A stretch of 64,000 nt of DNA from positions 124,001 to 188,000 of the forward strand of contig CAJJAG010000003.1 in NCBI GenBank assembly GCA_905182135.1. Direction: 5' to 3'. The stretch comes from an uncultured Acidimicrobiaceae bacterium. GTDB taxonomy: Bacteria > Actinomycetota > Acidimicrobiia > Acidimicrobiales > UBA10347. The position numbers and the translations under genes were made by a program. The notes beneath the pieces are model-generated. The model saw nothing but the letters and a program-made list of their open reading frames with translations. It was not told where the DNA came from and did not search any database. Positions 36,183 to 45,592 of this stretch are shown here, piece by piece. Positions within the stretch are counted from its first letter, which is position 1, and each line of letters starts with the position of its first letter.

Positions 36183-36695
36183 CTACTGCAGCTCTTGAGA
36201 TGCCACCAAGGTGTGAACGGTGCCTTCGGGGTTGACTTCGCTCTTCCACAGGTCGATCTTGTCGGCATGCCAGGTCGTTGAGATCAGGGCACCGAGGACC
36301 GACACCATTGACGGGTCACGCAGCGGGCGGCCCTTGAGTCGAGCGAGTGTGAGATGGCCGAGGAACTCGCGGTCGGTCGCCTCGCCGATGTCACCATAGG
36401 CATCATCAACCGCCGCTGCGGTTGTGTCCAGGCCCATGGCCGGAATGATCACGACGCGGCTACCGAGCATTGAAACGTCGGGGCCAAGAGTTACATCAGC
36501 CGCCGGAGCCTGCAACGATTCGAGGGCTTCGAGCGCCTCGTGGCGTTCACAGGCACCCAAAAACCGCAGCGTGATGTGCCACTGCTTACGTTTGGTGTAG
36601 CGCACGCCGCGCAACGGACGAGTCGGAAGATCAGAGATAATGTCGATGACTTCGGGTGGCGGGGTCACCGCCAGGAACATGTGCTCGGTTGTCAT
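36183..36695 (-). CDS. thpR: RNA 2',3'-cyclic phosphodiesterase (2'-5' RNA ligase family)
   Basis: The protein has 170 residues from ATG 36695. The two HxT motifs are QWHITLRFLG and LGHLTLARLKG, about 85 residues apart, and the start MFLAVTPPPEVIDIISDL is typical of ThpR. It opens 2',3'-cyclic phosphates of RNA. Its ATG overlaps the TGA of the small zinc-ribbon gene upstream (ATGA), so translation is coupled. Confidence 0.87.
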   Translation of the reverse strand: MTTEHMFLAVTPPPEVIDIISDLPTRPLRGVRYTKRKQWHITLRFLGACERHEALEALESLQAPAADVTLGPDVSMLGSRVVIIPAMGLDTTAAAVDDAYGDIGEATDREFLGHLTLARLKGRPLRDPSMVSVLGALISTTWHADKIDLWKSEVNPEGTVHTLVASQELQ

Positions 36696-36868
36696 GAGCG
36701 GCCAAAAATTCGAGACAAGAGGCCACCGCTTCGTTTGACTGACTTGTCGGCACTGCGGCACGCACATCGGTCCTTGACCGCAACATCGCCCAGGATCTGC
36801 TCGACGTGAGCACCGCACCCAGACCAAGATGGCTTATCGCAAGTTCCGCACGTGATTCGTCGACACAT
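36692..36868 (-). CDS. small zinc-ribbon protein upstream of thpR
   Basis: This 58-residue protein starts at Met 36868 (MCRRITCGTCDKPSWSGCGA). It has the Cys pattern C-x5-C-x2-C-x6-C and a later CxC, consistent with a treble-clef or rubredoxin-like zinc site, and SWSGCGAHVEQILGDV resembles a widespread small actinobacterial protein. Its stop overlaps the thpR start by four bases. Function unknown; an RNA-related role is only suggested by the coupling. Confidence 0.65.
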   Translation of the reverse strand: MCRRITCGTCDKPSWSGCGAHVEQILGDVAVKDRCACRSADKSVKRSGGLLSRIFGRS

Positions 36869-37145
36869 AGGCACGACGGTATCCACCTTGCCGCAGACCC
36901 GAACCCTTGAAGCTTCTTGCTACAGAGGCCTAGGCCGACAAACGGGTATCTCGGCACATTGACGAGCGCGACGGCCGACGCCGGCATGACTATTCAATTG
37001 CTCTAGGGCGGCCATGACCTCCTGCTTGTCATTGTCCCCAGCAACGCCCAACGCGCCGCTCCTTAGGCGGTCAGCGACACGTGGGCGCACGAACGTTTGC
37101 AGCTGCTACTTCTCCTGAGGCCCTGTTGTCTCGTACGATCGGGTT

Positions 37146-37907
37146 ATGGATGCGATCTGCGATGACCTGCAAGCTGAACACGCCGCCCTCGACGCGGTGG
37201 TGGCCGATATCTCCGAGGGGATGTGGACTACAGCTACCCCTGCCGAAGGATGGGATGTAAAGGACACGATCGTCCACCTAATCCAGGCCGACGTAGCAGC
37301 ACGCCTAGCGGTCGACGACCCCGATGGCTTTGTTGATGCAAAGGCCAAGATCATCAGCGGCGCTGGACTCGAGTTCTTCGCAAGCACCAATGACCGATCT
37401 GGCAGCGAAATTCTTACCTTGTGGCGGGATGAACGAGCAAAGATGCTCACGGCATTCCGGAGCCGTGGCCCCAAGGACCGTATTCCATGGTTCGGGCCTG
37501 ATATGAGCACACTGAGCTTCGCAACAGCCCGACTGATGGAGACCTGGTCCCATGGCCAAGACATTGCTGACACCGTGGGGTCGCCCTGGGCAGCGACCGA
37601 CCGGCTGCGCCATGTCTGCCATATTGGCGTGACCACTCGCGGATGGAGCTACAAGGTCCGCAGTATGGAATACCCAGGTGGCGATGTGCACCTCGCGTTA
37701 ACCGCACCATCTGGTGAAATATGGACGTGGGGGCCCGAGGATGCCACAGACCGCATCATTGGCTCGGCCGAAGAATTCGCCCTGGTTGCAACACAGCGAC
37801 GCCAGCCATCGAGCACATCGCTTGTTACCCAAGGCGACTTGGCGGCAGAATGGCTGAGCATTGCGCAGGCATTTGCGGGCGAACCAACATTGCCCGCTGC
37901 ACGGTAA
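37146..37907 (+). CDS. TIGR03084-family metal-binding protein (maleylpyruvate isomerase-like)
   Basis: This 253-residue protein has the DinB-like four-helix start of mycothiol-dependent isomerases: WTTATPAEGWDVKDTIVHLIQADVAA, with the first metal His in IVHL, and later METWSHGQDIADTVG providing the HxxD ligands. The C-terminal domain contains ADRIIGSAEEF-like sequence and QGDLAAEWLSIAQAFAGE, as in the TIGR03084 family. The family is actinobacterial; reaction unknown, possibly thiol-dependent. Confidence 0.85.
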   Translation: MDAICDDLQAEHAALDAVVADISEGMWTTATPAEGWDVKDTIVHLIQADVAARLAVDDPDGFVDAKAKIISGAGLEFFASTNDRSGSEILTLWRDERAKMLTAFRSRGPKDRIPWFGPDMSTLSFATARLMETWSHGQDIADTVGSPWAATDRLRHVCHIGVTTRGWSYKVRSMEYPGGDVHLALTAPSGEIWTWGPEDATDRIIGSAEEFALVATQRRQPSSTSLVTQGDLAAEWLSIAQAFAGEPTLPAAR

Positions 37908-37967
37908 GTATTCCCGCACACTGCCCGTAGTTTGCCGGCCAGGGGGGCATAGCTGGCACCGTTCGTT

Positions 37968-38564
37968 ATGGCTGACACTCCACCGCAACCGCCTGGTTGG
38001 CCGTTCAACCAAGGCCCGGGAGCGCTTCCCACACCACCCAGCGTTCCAGTGCCCCAACAACCAGCAACGCCAACACCTGCGGATGGACCTCAATTTCAAC
38101 CACCACCGCAGCCAGCTGGCGGGCCCAGCCAACCACCGCCTCCACCAGGTTGGGATCCCCAAGGTGCACCAGCAAAGAAGTCCAAGCGACCTCTTTGGAT
38201 CACATTGGGTCTCATCTTTGGCGCACTCGTGCTCGGAGTCGGGTCGTGCACTGTCTGGTTCGTCAGCACAGTCAAGGCGCCAGTCGACAAGTCGAACGAA
38301 TTTCTTGCAGCGATCGACAGCGGCGACTACGCCGGCGCCGTTGCTTTGTCCGATCCCGGATGCAACCAGGGAATGTCAACCCCAGGTCCTACCGCCGCCT
38401 TCCAGGGCGCCGATATTATTTACAACCTGAACGACTCATCGATCACGGACAGTAACGCGACCATCTCCGGAAGCTTCGCGATGGTGGGCCAGGACGTCAG
38501 CACAATCCAAATATTCCTGCTCAATAACGACGGTTGGAAAGTCTGCGGATTCAACGCAAAATAA
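37968..38564 (+). CDS. proline-rich single-pass membrane protein with DUF4878-like exterior domain
   Basis: The 198-residue protein has about 75 cytoplasmic residues rich in Pro and Gln, then basic KKSKR, one membrane segment (LWITLGLIFGALVLGVGSCTVWFV) in two overlapping parts, and an exterior domain of about 105 residues. The exterior domain contains FLAAIDSGDYAGAVALSDPGC and a Cys near the end (WKVCGF) that could form a disulfide. This layout is common in actinobacterial envelope proteins with a small cystatin-like domain. It lies 60 nt after the TIGR03084 gene. Function unknown. Confidence 0.75.
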   Translation: MADTPPQPPGWPFNQGPGALPTPPSVPVPQQPATPTPADGPQFQPPPQPAGGPSQPPPPPGWDPQGAPAKKSKRPLWITLGLIFGALVLGVGSCTVWFVSTVKAPVDKSNEFLAAIDSGDYAGAVALSDPGCNQGMSTPGPTAAFQGADIIYNLNDSSITDSNATISGSFAMVGQDVSTIQIFLLNNDGWKVCGFNAK

Positions 38565-38576
38565 CTCATCCGCGTT

Positions 38577-38756
38577 CTAGCGTCCTAGCCAGTTCTTTCT
38601 GACAACACGTTCGAGCACGGCACCCGGGAATAACCCCTGATAATGACGCCACCACCTACTTGTTGACCGCACCAGCGTGAATGCAACCGCTCTCCGGCTG
38701 AGGCCCGCCGCCAGCAGTTCGCCTTGGGTGCCATAGCCGAATCCGGTGATGCTCAA
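38577..38756 (-). pseudogene. short coding remnant, family not recognised
   Basis: One minus-strand frame reads ITGFGYGTQGELLAAGLSRR then AVAFTLVRSTSRWWRHYQGL and ends FPGAVLERVVRKNWLGR. The composition is protein-like, but the only possible start is TTG at 38756 and a TGA lies about 14 codons further up. It resembles the C-terminal tail of a larger protein that I cannot name. The stretch 38757-38970 holds nothing else I can support. Confidence 0.3.
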
Positions 38757-38970
38757 TCTGTCGTCGTAGTTGGTTGGCCCCGTGGGTCACGCTGCCATCA
38801 TCTCGCGTTAACTCGCCATTGCATATGTGGTCTCCACCGTTGGTGCAACCACCAAAATTTCGACAGCGCAGAGCCCGAGGTCGACGGCACCGTCGGAATA
38901 GTCACCGTCGTCGCCGTGCACGAACCACATCCCAATTGTTGCTTCTCCTTCGGAAGCAATAATTGGGCCG

Positions 38971-39756
38971 TTAGGTGTCCTGGGCCAATGGCGGGCGGGT
39001 CAACGATGAACCGCTGCTGGTAGCGAATGGGCCATCGCTATCGACCAGCGTTGCCGACGCGATCGACAGACCGTCCGCTTGCAACTGCTGAGAGACTTCG
39101 ATACCAACCCAATCGCCTACGGGGTAACGCGCAAAGAACATGGTGTAGTCGGCATTGATATAGAACAGCCCCTGGTCGCTGCTGTTGGCAAGTGGACAGG
39201 CAATATCGCCAGTCACCGCCGAGCGCACCAGCGGGCTCATGGTTTCGCCTGCTATGAGCGGCACGGTCTCATTCGTCCAGACACGAGATTGCACTGCACT
39301 CTCGAAGCCACCCTGAGCGACCCGGAACAACCATCCGTCATCGTCGGCTGCGCCGGTGCTGTCTGACGGCGGCTGCATCGATTCAGGGTCGGGCCATGAT
39401 TCGACAACCGGCCGCCAAATAGTACCCGGCGGTTCTTCGCTGGTCGCCAGCACGACCGCTGTCACCCGTGCGACCTGATGACCGTCGCATTCCATCAACG
39501 CGTCGACCACTCGGACACGGCGCCCCATCCGGACCGTCGACGTGAGGATCTGGACTGGCTTCATGGCGGCGGGCCGGAACAGGTCGACCGTCAACCGGCT
39601 GACGCGCCAGCCATCTTCTACGAACTCGTTTTCGATAGCTCGCGCCGCAACTCCACCCAGCAGCCGACCGTGCAACATCTCGGTCGCCCACGGGCTGTGC
39701 GCTCGTGGGTCGGGCACGAGTCGTGTGCCATCGAGCGTGAAATAACCAGCGTTCAT
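38971..39756 (-). CDS. acyl-CoA thioesterase-like protein (double hotdog)
   Basis: The protein has 261 residues from ATG 39756 (MNAGYFTLDGTRLVPDPRAH). The first hotdog contains MLHGRLLGGVAARAIEN, then VSRLTVDLFRPAAMKPVQIL and VRVVDALMECDGHQVARVTAVV. The second contains NADYTMFFARYPVGDWVGIE and GLSIASATLVDSDGPFATS, the typical ending of thioesterase-superfamily (4HBT_3) proteins. It probably hydrolyses acyl-CoA. It matches the abundance of acyl-CoA genes in the window but has no operon partner. Confidence 0.82.
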   Translation of the reverse strand: MNAGYFTLDGTRLVPDPRAHSPWATEMLHGRLLGGVAARAIENEFVEDGWRVSRLTVDLFRPAAMKPVQILTSTVRMGRRVRVVDALMECDGHQVARVTAVVLATSEEPPGTIWRPVVESWPDPESMQPPSDSTGAADDDGWLFRVAQGGFESAVQSRVWTNETVPLIAGETMSPLVRSAVTGDIACPLANSSDQGLFYINADYTMFFARYPVGDWVGIEVSQQLQADGLSIASATLVDSDGPFATSSGSSLTRPPLAQDT

Positions 39757-40249
39757 TGCGATTGGTCTAGCAGCTAGTTCGTTGCATGAGCGAAACCCTG
39801 GTCGGGATCTGCCGAACCCAACAATCAAAGTTCCATGCAGCTCTAATCAGGCCACGCTCTAATCAGGCCATGCGTTGTACTGGTCATAGCGGCGTATCAA
39901 CCACGACTTGGTTGAGCCCCTCGTTCTTGGCGTCGTAAAGACACCGGTCGTCCCGGGCGCGCCATCACTCGGCCGCAGACGAGAGGGAGCCTGCGGTTAT
40001 CAACGACATACCTTCAGCCTGACCAGGCTGGCATCTGAATGCGTTTGCCTGCCAGGCCATGATGCTGTGCCATCAACACACGACTGCCACATCCGGGCTT
40101 CGTTCCAGAAGCTGCCACGGACTTGCCCTAACTACTTGGCACGAGAAGGGCGCGGCACGTCACTGATATGGGTGGCTAGTTTGGGGATTATGTGGACTTC
40201 CATCTACTTGTTGTGTAATTACAACTTGTCAGCCTCAAAGGATTAGTTC
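39757..40249. other. intergenic stretch with a 16-nt tandem repeat and a possible GGDEF relic
   Basis: No intact gene is seen. A 16-nt unit, CTCTAATCAGGCCACG, is repeated in tandem at 39841-39872. On the minus strand (about 39884-40005) a frame ends DDRCLYDAKNEGLNQVVVD, which resembles the last helix of GGDEF diguanylate cyclases (ADxALYxAKxxGRNRVVV). Stops interrupt it upstream. The right end holds the ribosome site of the small gene at 40250. Confidence 0.4.
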
Positions 40250-40444
40250 GTGCACGTCGTGGCCTCCGATCGTGCCATCGCGTGGCAACAGCAAGTGAAC
40301 AACGCCGGCCGATCCATGACAGGCGACCATCCGAACGCGGGCTGGTTCTGCACTACGTCCACCGACACTGCCATCAAGATGGCGGCCAGACACACAAGCA
40401 AAGAAGCTCTGCGCTCAACGCACAAGGAAGTCTCCGAAAAATGA
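40250..40444 (+). CDS. small protein translationally coupled to a hydrolase
   Basis: This 64-residue frame starts at GTG 40250, preceded by AAAGGA eight bases upstream, and its TGA overlaps the ATG of the next gene (ATGA). The sequence MHVVASDRAIAWQQQVNNAG then DHPNAGWFCTTSTDTAIKMA is polar, with no membrane segment. I recognise no family. The ribosome site and the overlap support it being real. Confidence 0.5.
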   Translation: MHVVASDRAIAWQQQVNNAGRSMTGDHPNAGWFCTTSTDTAIKMAARHTSKEALRSTHKEVSEK

Positions 40445-41160
40445 CCTCACCAACACTGCTGCTCATCCACGGTCTAGGCGCCACCAACGGCGTGTGGGCT
40501 GATCTGCTTGACGAACTCGATTGGCCCGGCCAAGTGATCAATGCCGAACTTCCTGGTCATGGCAAGGCAGGAGCCCAGCAGGACTACACCGTTGGAGCCA
40601 TGGCTTCGGCCGTCGGCGGTCAGTGTAAAAACGGCGAGCCTGTCGTCGCCGTGGGTCACTCCCTCGGTGGTGCAGTAGCGCTGTGTTTAGCGTCCAACTT
40701 CTTTCGCCCAGTGGTCACTGCCACAGTCGGAATCGGTATCAAGCTCGCGTGGACCGACGCCGACATCGAAGCCATGGCCAAGGTTTCAGCTAAGGGCGTA
40801 CGGTGGTTCGCGACCCGTGACGAGGCAGTCGAACGATTCCTTCTGCAATCTGGTTTGCGGGGCGTGGCCGGCGGCGACCACCTAGCGGTTACCAACGCCG
40901 TCACAGAGGTCGGCGGACAATGGCGAGTCGCACAAGACCCGGACACGTTCGCACAACGGCCCGTTGACGCCGCCAGCCTGGTCAACGCTGCGGTACGGCC
41001 GGTAATCCTTGGGGCGGGCGAACTCGACGCCATGGTCACCTACGCCGACATGGCCGCATGCGTTGGTGAACCTCGGATCGCAGCTGGCTGCGGGCACAAT
41101 GTGCAGGTCGAAAACCCAACCTGGGTCGCTTCGTTGATCAACGAAGCCGTCAACCAATAA
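40441..41160 (+). CDS. alpha/beta-hydrolase fold protein
   Basis: The protein has 239 residues from ATG 40441. It carries the oxyanion HGLGATNG motif, the nucleophile elbow VAVGHSLGGAVAL and a C-terminal His in AAGCGHNVQVENP, giving a Ser-Asp-His triad with Asp in GELDAMVTY. It resembles small carboxylesterases and haloperoxidase-like hydrolases. The start overlaps the stop of the 64-residue gene upstream; an in-frame extension to 40282 reads through that gene in another frame and is rejected. Confidence 0.85.
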   Translation: MTSPTLLLIHGLGATNGVWADLLDELDWPGQVINAELPGHGKAGAQQDYTVGAMASAVGGQCKNGEPVVAVGHSLGGAVALCLASNFFRPVVTATVGIGIKLAWTDADIEAMAKVSAKGVRWFATRDEAVERFLLQSGLRGVAGGDHLAVTNAVTEVGGQWRVAQDPDTFAQRPVDAASLVNAAVRPVILGAGELDAMVTYADMAACVGEPRIAAGCGHNVQVENPTWVASLINEAVNQ

Positions 41161-41263
41161 GCGCCCACGCCGGGCTGGTGTCCTCCTTCGAACTACAGCC
41201 CGATTCAACGAACGGGATGTAGCCTGACGTCACAACCCAGCGTGACGAGGAAGCCCCCCGACG

Positions 41264-42241
41264 ATGCCAACCGCATTTATCACCGGCGTGTCCGGCCAAG
41301 ACGGCAGTTACCTAGCTGAGTTTTTGCTAGCCAAGGGTTACCAGGTCCACGGACTTATTCGCCGATCGTCGTCGATTAACACCTCGCGTCTGGACGACTT
41401 CTACCGCGGCCGCGAAGATCGCCACCCCAACTTCTTCCTCCATTACGGCGACCTGGCCGACAGCTCTGGGCTCGCTCGACTGGTGCGCGAGATCCAGCCC
41501 GACGAGGTTTACAACTTGGCGGCACAGTCACACGTCAAGGTCAGCTTCGAAATGCCCGAGTTCACCGCCGATGTGACTGGCACTGGTGCGCTGCGCCTGC
41601 TCGAAGCCATCCGTATGAATTCGAGCAGCACCCGCTTCTACCAGGCGTCGTCATCAGAGATGTTCGGCGCATCACCACCGCCGCAGAGCGAGAAGACCCC
41701 GTTCCACCCACGCAGCCCCTACTCGTGTGCCAAGGCATTCGCTCACATGTTGTGCGTTAACTACCGTGAGAGCTACGACATGTTCGCCGTCAGCGGCATC
41801 TTGTTTAACCATGAGAGCCCACGACGAGGCGAGACCTTCGTTACTCGCAAAATCACCCAAGCCGCCGCCAACATCAAGGCCGGCAAACAAGACCTTCTCT
41901 ATCTGGGCAACCTCGACGCCAAGCGCGATTGGGGTTATGCCGGCGACTACGTCGAAGCCATGTGGCTAATGCTGCAGCAGGACGAGCCCAAGGATTACGT
42001 AATCGGCACTGGCGAAGCACACAGTGTGCGCGAGTTCTGCGATGCGGCCTTTCGCCATCTCGACCTCAACTGGGAAGATTATGTGCGCTACGACGAGCGC
42101 TACGAGCGTCCCGCCGAAGTCGACTACTTGCTTGGTGACCCGACTCTGGCCCGAGAAGAGCTTGGTTGGGCACCCAAGGTCAGCTTCGAGCAACTTGTGG
42201 CCATGATGGTCGACAGCGACCTGGCGGCCATCACCGACTAA
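41264..42241 (+). CDS. gmd: GDP-mannose 4,6-dehydratase
   Basis: The 325-residue protein begins [33 protein letters not shown] (two pieces), the GMD signature. It keeps [20 protein letters not shown], the catalytic [16 protein letters not shown] with Tyr and Lys, [19 protein letters not shown] and [20 protein letters not shown]. It converts GDP-mannose to GDP-4-keto-6-deoxymannose for deoxyhexose synthesis. No second-step gene (GDP-fucose synthase) or glycosyltransferase is adjacent, so its pathway partners are elsewhere. Confidence 0.94.
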   Translation: MPTAFITGVSGQDGSYLAEFLLAKGYQVHGLIRRSSSINTSRLDDFYRGREDRHPNFFLHYGDLADSSGLARLVREIQPDEVYNLAAQSHVKVSFEMPEFTADVTGTGALRLLEAIRMNSSSTRFYQASSSEMFGASPPPQSEKTPFHPRSPYSCAKAFAHMLCVNYRESYDMFAVSGILFNHESPRRGETFVTRKITQAAANIKAGKQDLLYLGNLDAKRDWGYAGDYVEAMWLMLQQDEPKDYVIGTGEAHSVREFCDAAFRHLDLNWEDYVRYDERYERPAEVDYLLGDPTLAREELGWAPKVSFEQLVAMMVDSDLAAITD

Positions 42242-42339
42242 CTGCTCACCAAGTGATCTCCCTTGATCCACGGCCAGCCGAGCATGGCAGGCCTGCAAGC
42301 GTTAGGTAAGCGAGCGGTGAAGCCTATTTCAGGAACCTG

Positions 42340-42789
42340 TTACAGCTTGTAGCGGTACACGTTGGTCTCGCGCTGGTCAAAACCGATGCGCTGATACAGC
42401 CGGTTTGCAGTTTCGCGGCTTGGCCGGCTGGTCAGGTCAACCGTCGTTGCTCCGGCCTCACGAGCATGGTCGAGTGCAACCCGATTCAACTTGTCTCCAA
42501 TACCGCGACCGCGAACAGCCGCATCGACCACAACATCTTCGATCCATGCCCGGTAACCCGTGGGAATGCGGAACATAGCCAGCGTCAACGACCCAACAAT
42601 GCGGCGGGAATCGCGTTCGTCGCGTGCGACCAACAGGACCGAATCAGGTGCGTCAACAATCGCCTGTAGGTCCTGCGCTGACGGTGGTGGATTCGACGAA
42701 GACAGCTGCGGAATCAGCAACTCAAAAGCGGCGACCAACTCATCGTCGACCACAGCGACTACTTCGATACAAACATCGTCCTCTGACAC
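42340..42789 (-). CDS. GNAT-family N-acetyltransferase
   Basis: The 149-residue protein carries the acetyl-CoA motif A AWIEDVVVDAAVRGRGIGDKLNRVALDHA (R-G-x-G-I-G) and the ending TSRPSRETANRLYQRIGFDQRETNVYRYKL in two pieces, with the usual Tyr in the last helix/strand turn. The substrate may be an amine or protein N-terminus; no specific call is possible. It diverges from the PAC2 gene, with 91 nt between starts. Confidence 0.85.
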   Translation of the reverse strand: MSEDDVCIEVVAVVDDELVAAFELLIPQLSSSNPPPSAQDLQAIVDAPDSVLLVARDERDSRRIVGSLTLAMFRIPTGYRAWIEDVVVDAAVRGRGIGDKLNRVALDHAREAGATTVDLTSRPSRETANRLYQRIGFDQRETNVYRYKL

Positions 42790-42880
42790 CCGTGCAGCCT
42801 AGAAGAACCGGCCGATCCGGCAGGTGTTGCTGCTGCGATTACACGGTTGCAGATGCCCCCATCACAGATAGTCTGAGCAC

Positions 42881-43750
42881 GTGACAGAGCAACGGGGCGG
42901 GTCGCAGAACACGCATTTGGACTGGTACGAGCGTCGTTCGGCGCAAGACCCAGTCATGGTTTTAGCGTTCTCTGGTTGGAACGATGCCGGCAACGCCGCA
43001 TCCTCAGCTGCTGAGTACCTGGAACAGACATGGGGCGCGGCTCCATTCGCAACCATCGACGCTGAAGAGTTCTTCGATTTCACCGCAATCCGGCCATCGA
43101 TTGAGTTGACACAAACCGGCGAGCGTCGTATCTCGTGGCCTTCAACCACCTTCACCATCGCCGAAGGCGCACTCGAAGGACGAGACCTGATCATTGTTCG
43201 TGGCACTGAACCACAACTGAAGTGGCGCACGTTTACTGAAACAATCCTCACTATCGCTCAGGAAATGGGCGTGACGACGATGGTGAGCTTCGGTGCGCTT
43301 CTCGCCGATGTTCCGCACACCCGCCCGACCGTCGTCTACACGTCATCCTCGGGTGGCGTACCTGAATTCGAAGAGCTCGAGACGTCGACCTACGAGGGCC
43401 CAACTGGCATAATCGGTGTCATCCACTCTGCCTGCAGCGTTGCTGGCATCCCCTACGCATCGTTGTGGGCCACGGTCCCCACTTATGTACCGGGCGCGGT
43501 TTCGTCTAAGGCGGCACTGGCATTGCTCAAGCGTCTGCGCGATCTACTCGGTGCAGAATTCGAAACCGATGAGTTGCAACGCGACAGTCTTGAGTACGTT
43601 CGCCAGGTCGATGCCTATGTCGAAGAAGATCCCGAGACCGTCAGCTTCATCGCCGAACTCGAGCGCCACTACGACGCTAACCATGATGCATCACCCGAAA
43701 AACTCGTCGCCGAAGTCGAGCAGTTTCTCCGCCAACGCGGCGACCACTAG
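42881..43750 (+). CDS. PAC2-family protein
   Basis: The 289-residue protein starts at GTG 42881. The actinobacterial PAC2 domain is clear: MVLAFSGWNDAGNAASSAAEYL, FTAIRPSIELTQTGERRISWP, TTMVSFGALLADVPHTRPTV, YEGPTGIIGVIHSACSVAGI and SLWATVPTYVPGAVSSKAALALL. PAC2 proteins relate to proteasome assembly chaperones and, in actinobacteria, occur near proteasome or transport genes; function is unproven. No proteasome genes are in the window. Confidence 0.87.
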   Translation: MTEQRGGSQNTHLDWYERRSAQDPVMVLAFSGWNDAGNAASSAAEYLEQTWGAAPFATIDAEEFFDFTAIRPSIELTQTGERRISWPSTTFTIAEGALEGRDLIIVRGTEPQLKWRTFTETILTIAQEMGVTTMVSFGALLADVPHTRPTVVYTSSSGGVPEFEELETSTYEGPTGIIGVIHSACSVAGIPYASLWATVPTYVPGAVSSKAALALLKRLRDLLGAEFETDELQRDSLEYVRQVDAYVEEDPETVSFIAELERHYDANHDASPEKLVAEVEQFLRQRGDH

Positions 43751-43851
43751 CCAAATCTCCTAGCCAAACGGCGTCGTTCGTCGTCAAAGCAACATCGTGT
43801 GATTTGCCACATATTGTGCGGTGGAGTACTTCGCTACGTAAGGTCCTCGGC

Positions 43852-44478
43852 ATGGACGCACGCACGGCCAAACTTTGGGCAGCACAAGACCGTCATGTTG
43901 GCGACCGCCAGCGGTTGTTTGAGACGGTGTCACGGTCGATCGATGCCAACAAGGTGCTTTACCCGGGCTGCTACGTCGACATTTCACCATCAATGATCTT
44001 TGACGACGTCACCTATGTCGACAACGACAAACAATTCCCAAAGTTCTTCGACGACGAAGACGGTGTGCGCGAGATCATCGACGCCCAGCGCGACACCAAA
44101 ACCAGATACAAGTTTCGGTCGATTCACACTGACTACACCTCTGGTCTCGAGATCCGAGATCGGTCAGTAGACCTGCTGGTTTCGCTCTACGCCGGGTTCG
44201 TTTCCGAGCATTGCACCCGGCACCTGAAGGTCGGCGGATCGCTGCTAGTAAACGCTAGTCATGGTGACGCATCAATGGCATCAATCGACGCTCGATACGA
44301 GCTCACCGGTGTGCTCACGTCGCGCGATAACAACTACATCTTTGCGACCACGAACCTGGCTAGTTACTTCATGCCAAAGAAGGACGAAGACGTCACGATT
44401 GAGCGCTTGCATGAGCTCGGACGAGGCATCCCCTACAAGAAGTCAGCGTTCGCCTACCTCTTCACCCGCACCAGCTAA
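43852..44478 (+). CDS. conserved hypothetical protein, possible methyltransferase-like fold
   Basis: The protein has 208 residues from ATG 43852. LYPGCYVDISPSMIFDDVTYVDNDKQFPKFF (two pieces) resembles motif I and post-I of a Rossmann methyltransferase with the Gly-rich loop reduced. RSVDLLVSLYAGFVSEHCTR and LKVGGSLLVNASHGDASMAS resemble motifs IV and V. It may be a SAM-dependent enzyme or an inactive relative. It lies 101 nt after the PAC2 gene on the same strand, and a shared transcript is possible. Name and role unknown. Confidence 0.6.
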   Translation: MDARTAKLWAAQDRHVGDRQRLFETVSRSIDANKVLYPGCYVDISPSMIFDDVTYVDNDKQFPKFFDDEDGVREIIDAQRDTKTRYKFRSIHTDYTSGLEIRDRSVDLLVSLYAGFVSEHCTRHLKVGGSLLVNASHGDASMASIDARYELTGVLTSRDNNYIFATTNLASYFMPKKDEDVTIERLHELGRGIPYKKSAFAYLFTRTS

Positions 44479-44484
44479 ACCACA

Positions 44485-45315
44485 TCAGTCAGTGGCAGCA
44501 AGCTGGGCATTGATCCACTCGATCACTGACGCAACAATGTCGCTGCCTTCAGGTTCGTTGAAGATCTCGTGACGCAGGTTCGGCAGTACGCGACGCTCTA
44601 CACCGGGTAGGCCCTCGAGAACCTCCGACGCGGCCGTGGGCACCAACTCGTCGTCGCCGCCATGCAGACACAACGTGGGGATAGCAAGCTCGTCAATCCG
44701 TGCCACGGTTGATGCCATAGTGGACATCAGATGAGCCAGCAGATTGGCACTACCACCAGCCTTTATGAGCGGGTCGGCGGTATAGGCCTTGCCAACTTCA
44801 GGATCTCTTGACAGGACCTCAGTTTCGAACGGTGGACCTACGAAAAGCTTCGGTGACAATTGTGCAAGCTTGCTAACTGCGGTGATCTGCCAACCCGGCA
44901 GGTCGGTGCCAAGAGCGGGGGCGCTAAGCACCAGCAAGTCAGGTGCGACCCGATCGCTGATCCCATACGAAGTCGACACCAAGCCGCCCATCGAATGTCC
45001 GAGCAAGATCACGGGGATACCAAAAGCACGCATCTGGGTGATCTGGTCTTCAACATCGTCGAGAAACCCGTCGAAGGTTTCGACATGACCTTTGGGTCCT
45101 TCGGTCGTGCCGTGGCCTCGCTGGTCAATGCTGATCGCTCCAATTCCCGCGGCCGCAAACTGTGCGCCGACCTGTTCGTAGCGGCCCGAGTGCTCGGCAA
45201 TACCGTGAATAAGCAACACCAGCGCTCGAGGTGGGCCGTCGGTCAGCCACTGGCGGCGAGTTTGCCGATTACCTTTTCGGTTGGCCCCATAGTCGATCAA
45301 GCTCGCAGCACTCAT
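44485..45315 (-). CDS. alpha/beta hydrolase, lysophospholipase / monoacylglycerol lipase-like
   Basis: The protein has 276 residues from ATG 45315 (MSAASLIDYGANRKG). VLLIHGIAEHSGRYEQVGAQFAAAG, SIDQRGHGTTEGPKGHVETFDGFLDDV and VILLGHSMGGLVSTSYG are hallmarks of the monoglyceride lipase group, with Ser in GHSMG, Asp in GGDDELVP and His in NLRHEIFNEPEG. It is probably cytoplasmic, with no signal peptide. Convergent with the hypothetical gene at 43852. Confidence 0.87.
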   Translation of the reverse strand: MSAASLIDYGANRKGNRQTRRQWLTDGPPRALVLLIHGIAEHSGRYEQVGAQFAAAGIGAISIDQRGHGTTEGPKGHVETFDGFLDDVEDQITQMRAFGIPVILLGHSMGGLVSTSYGISDRVAPDLLVLSAPALGTDLPGWQITAVSKLAQLSPKLFVGPPFETEVLSRDPEVGKAYTADPLIKAGGSANLLAHLMSTMASTVARIDELAIPTLCLHGGDDELVPTAASEVLEGLPGVERRVLPNLRHEIFNEPEGSDIVASVIEWINAQLAATD

Positions 45316-45592
45316 AGCCAAAGCATAGGCACTCAACAAACACCCCTGGCCTGGTCGCTTTAACAGTGGAAGGAGGCGCTCAAACCGAAGGGCACTCGTT
45401 GAGCCAACTTGATCGTTGCCACCGGGCTTGACTCCAGGTAGGTGGCATCAAAGATCACGGGTCGGCCGCTGATAGGAGCGAGAGTCCTGCACCCTTGGTT
45501 GGGCACTAGTCGCGGTAGTTGCCATCAGCTATCGGGTTCACCGCTTGCAAGAAACAACGCCGGACGCCGGTTGTTGTCCTCTGGCAGCAGCG

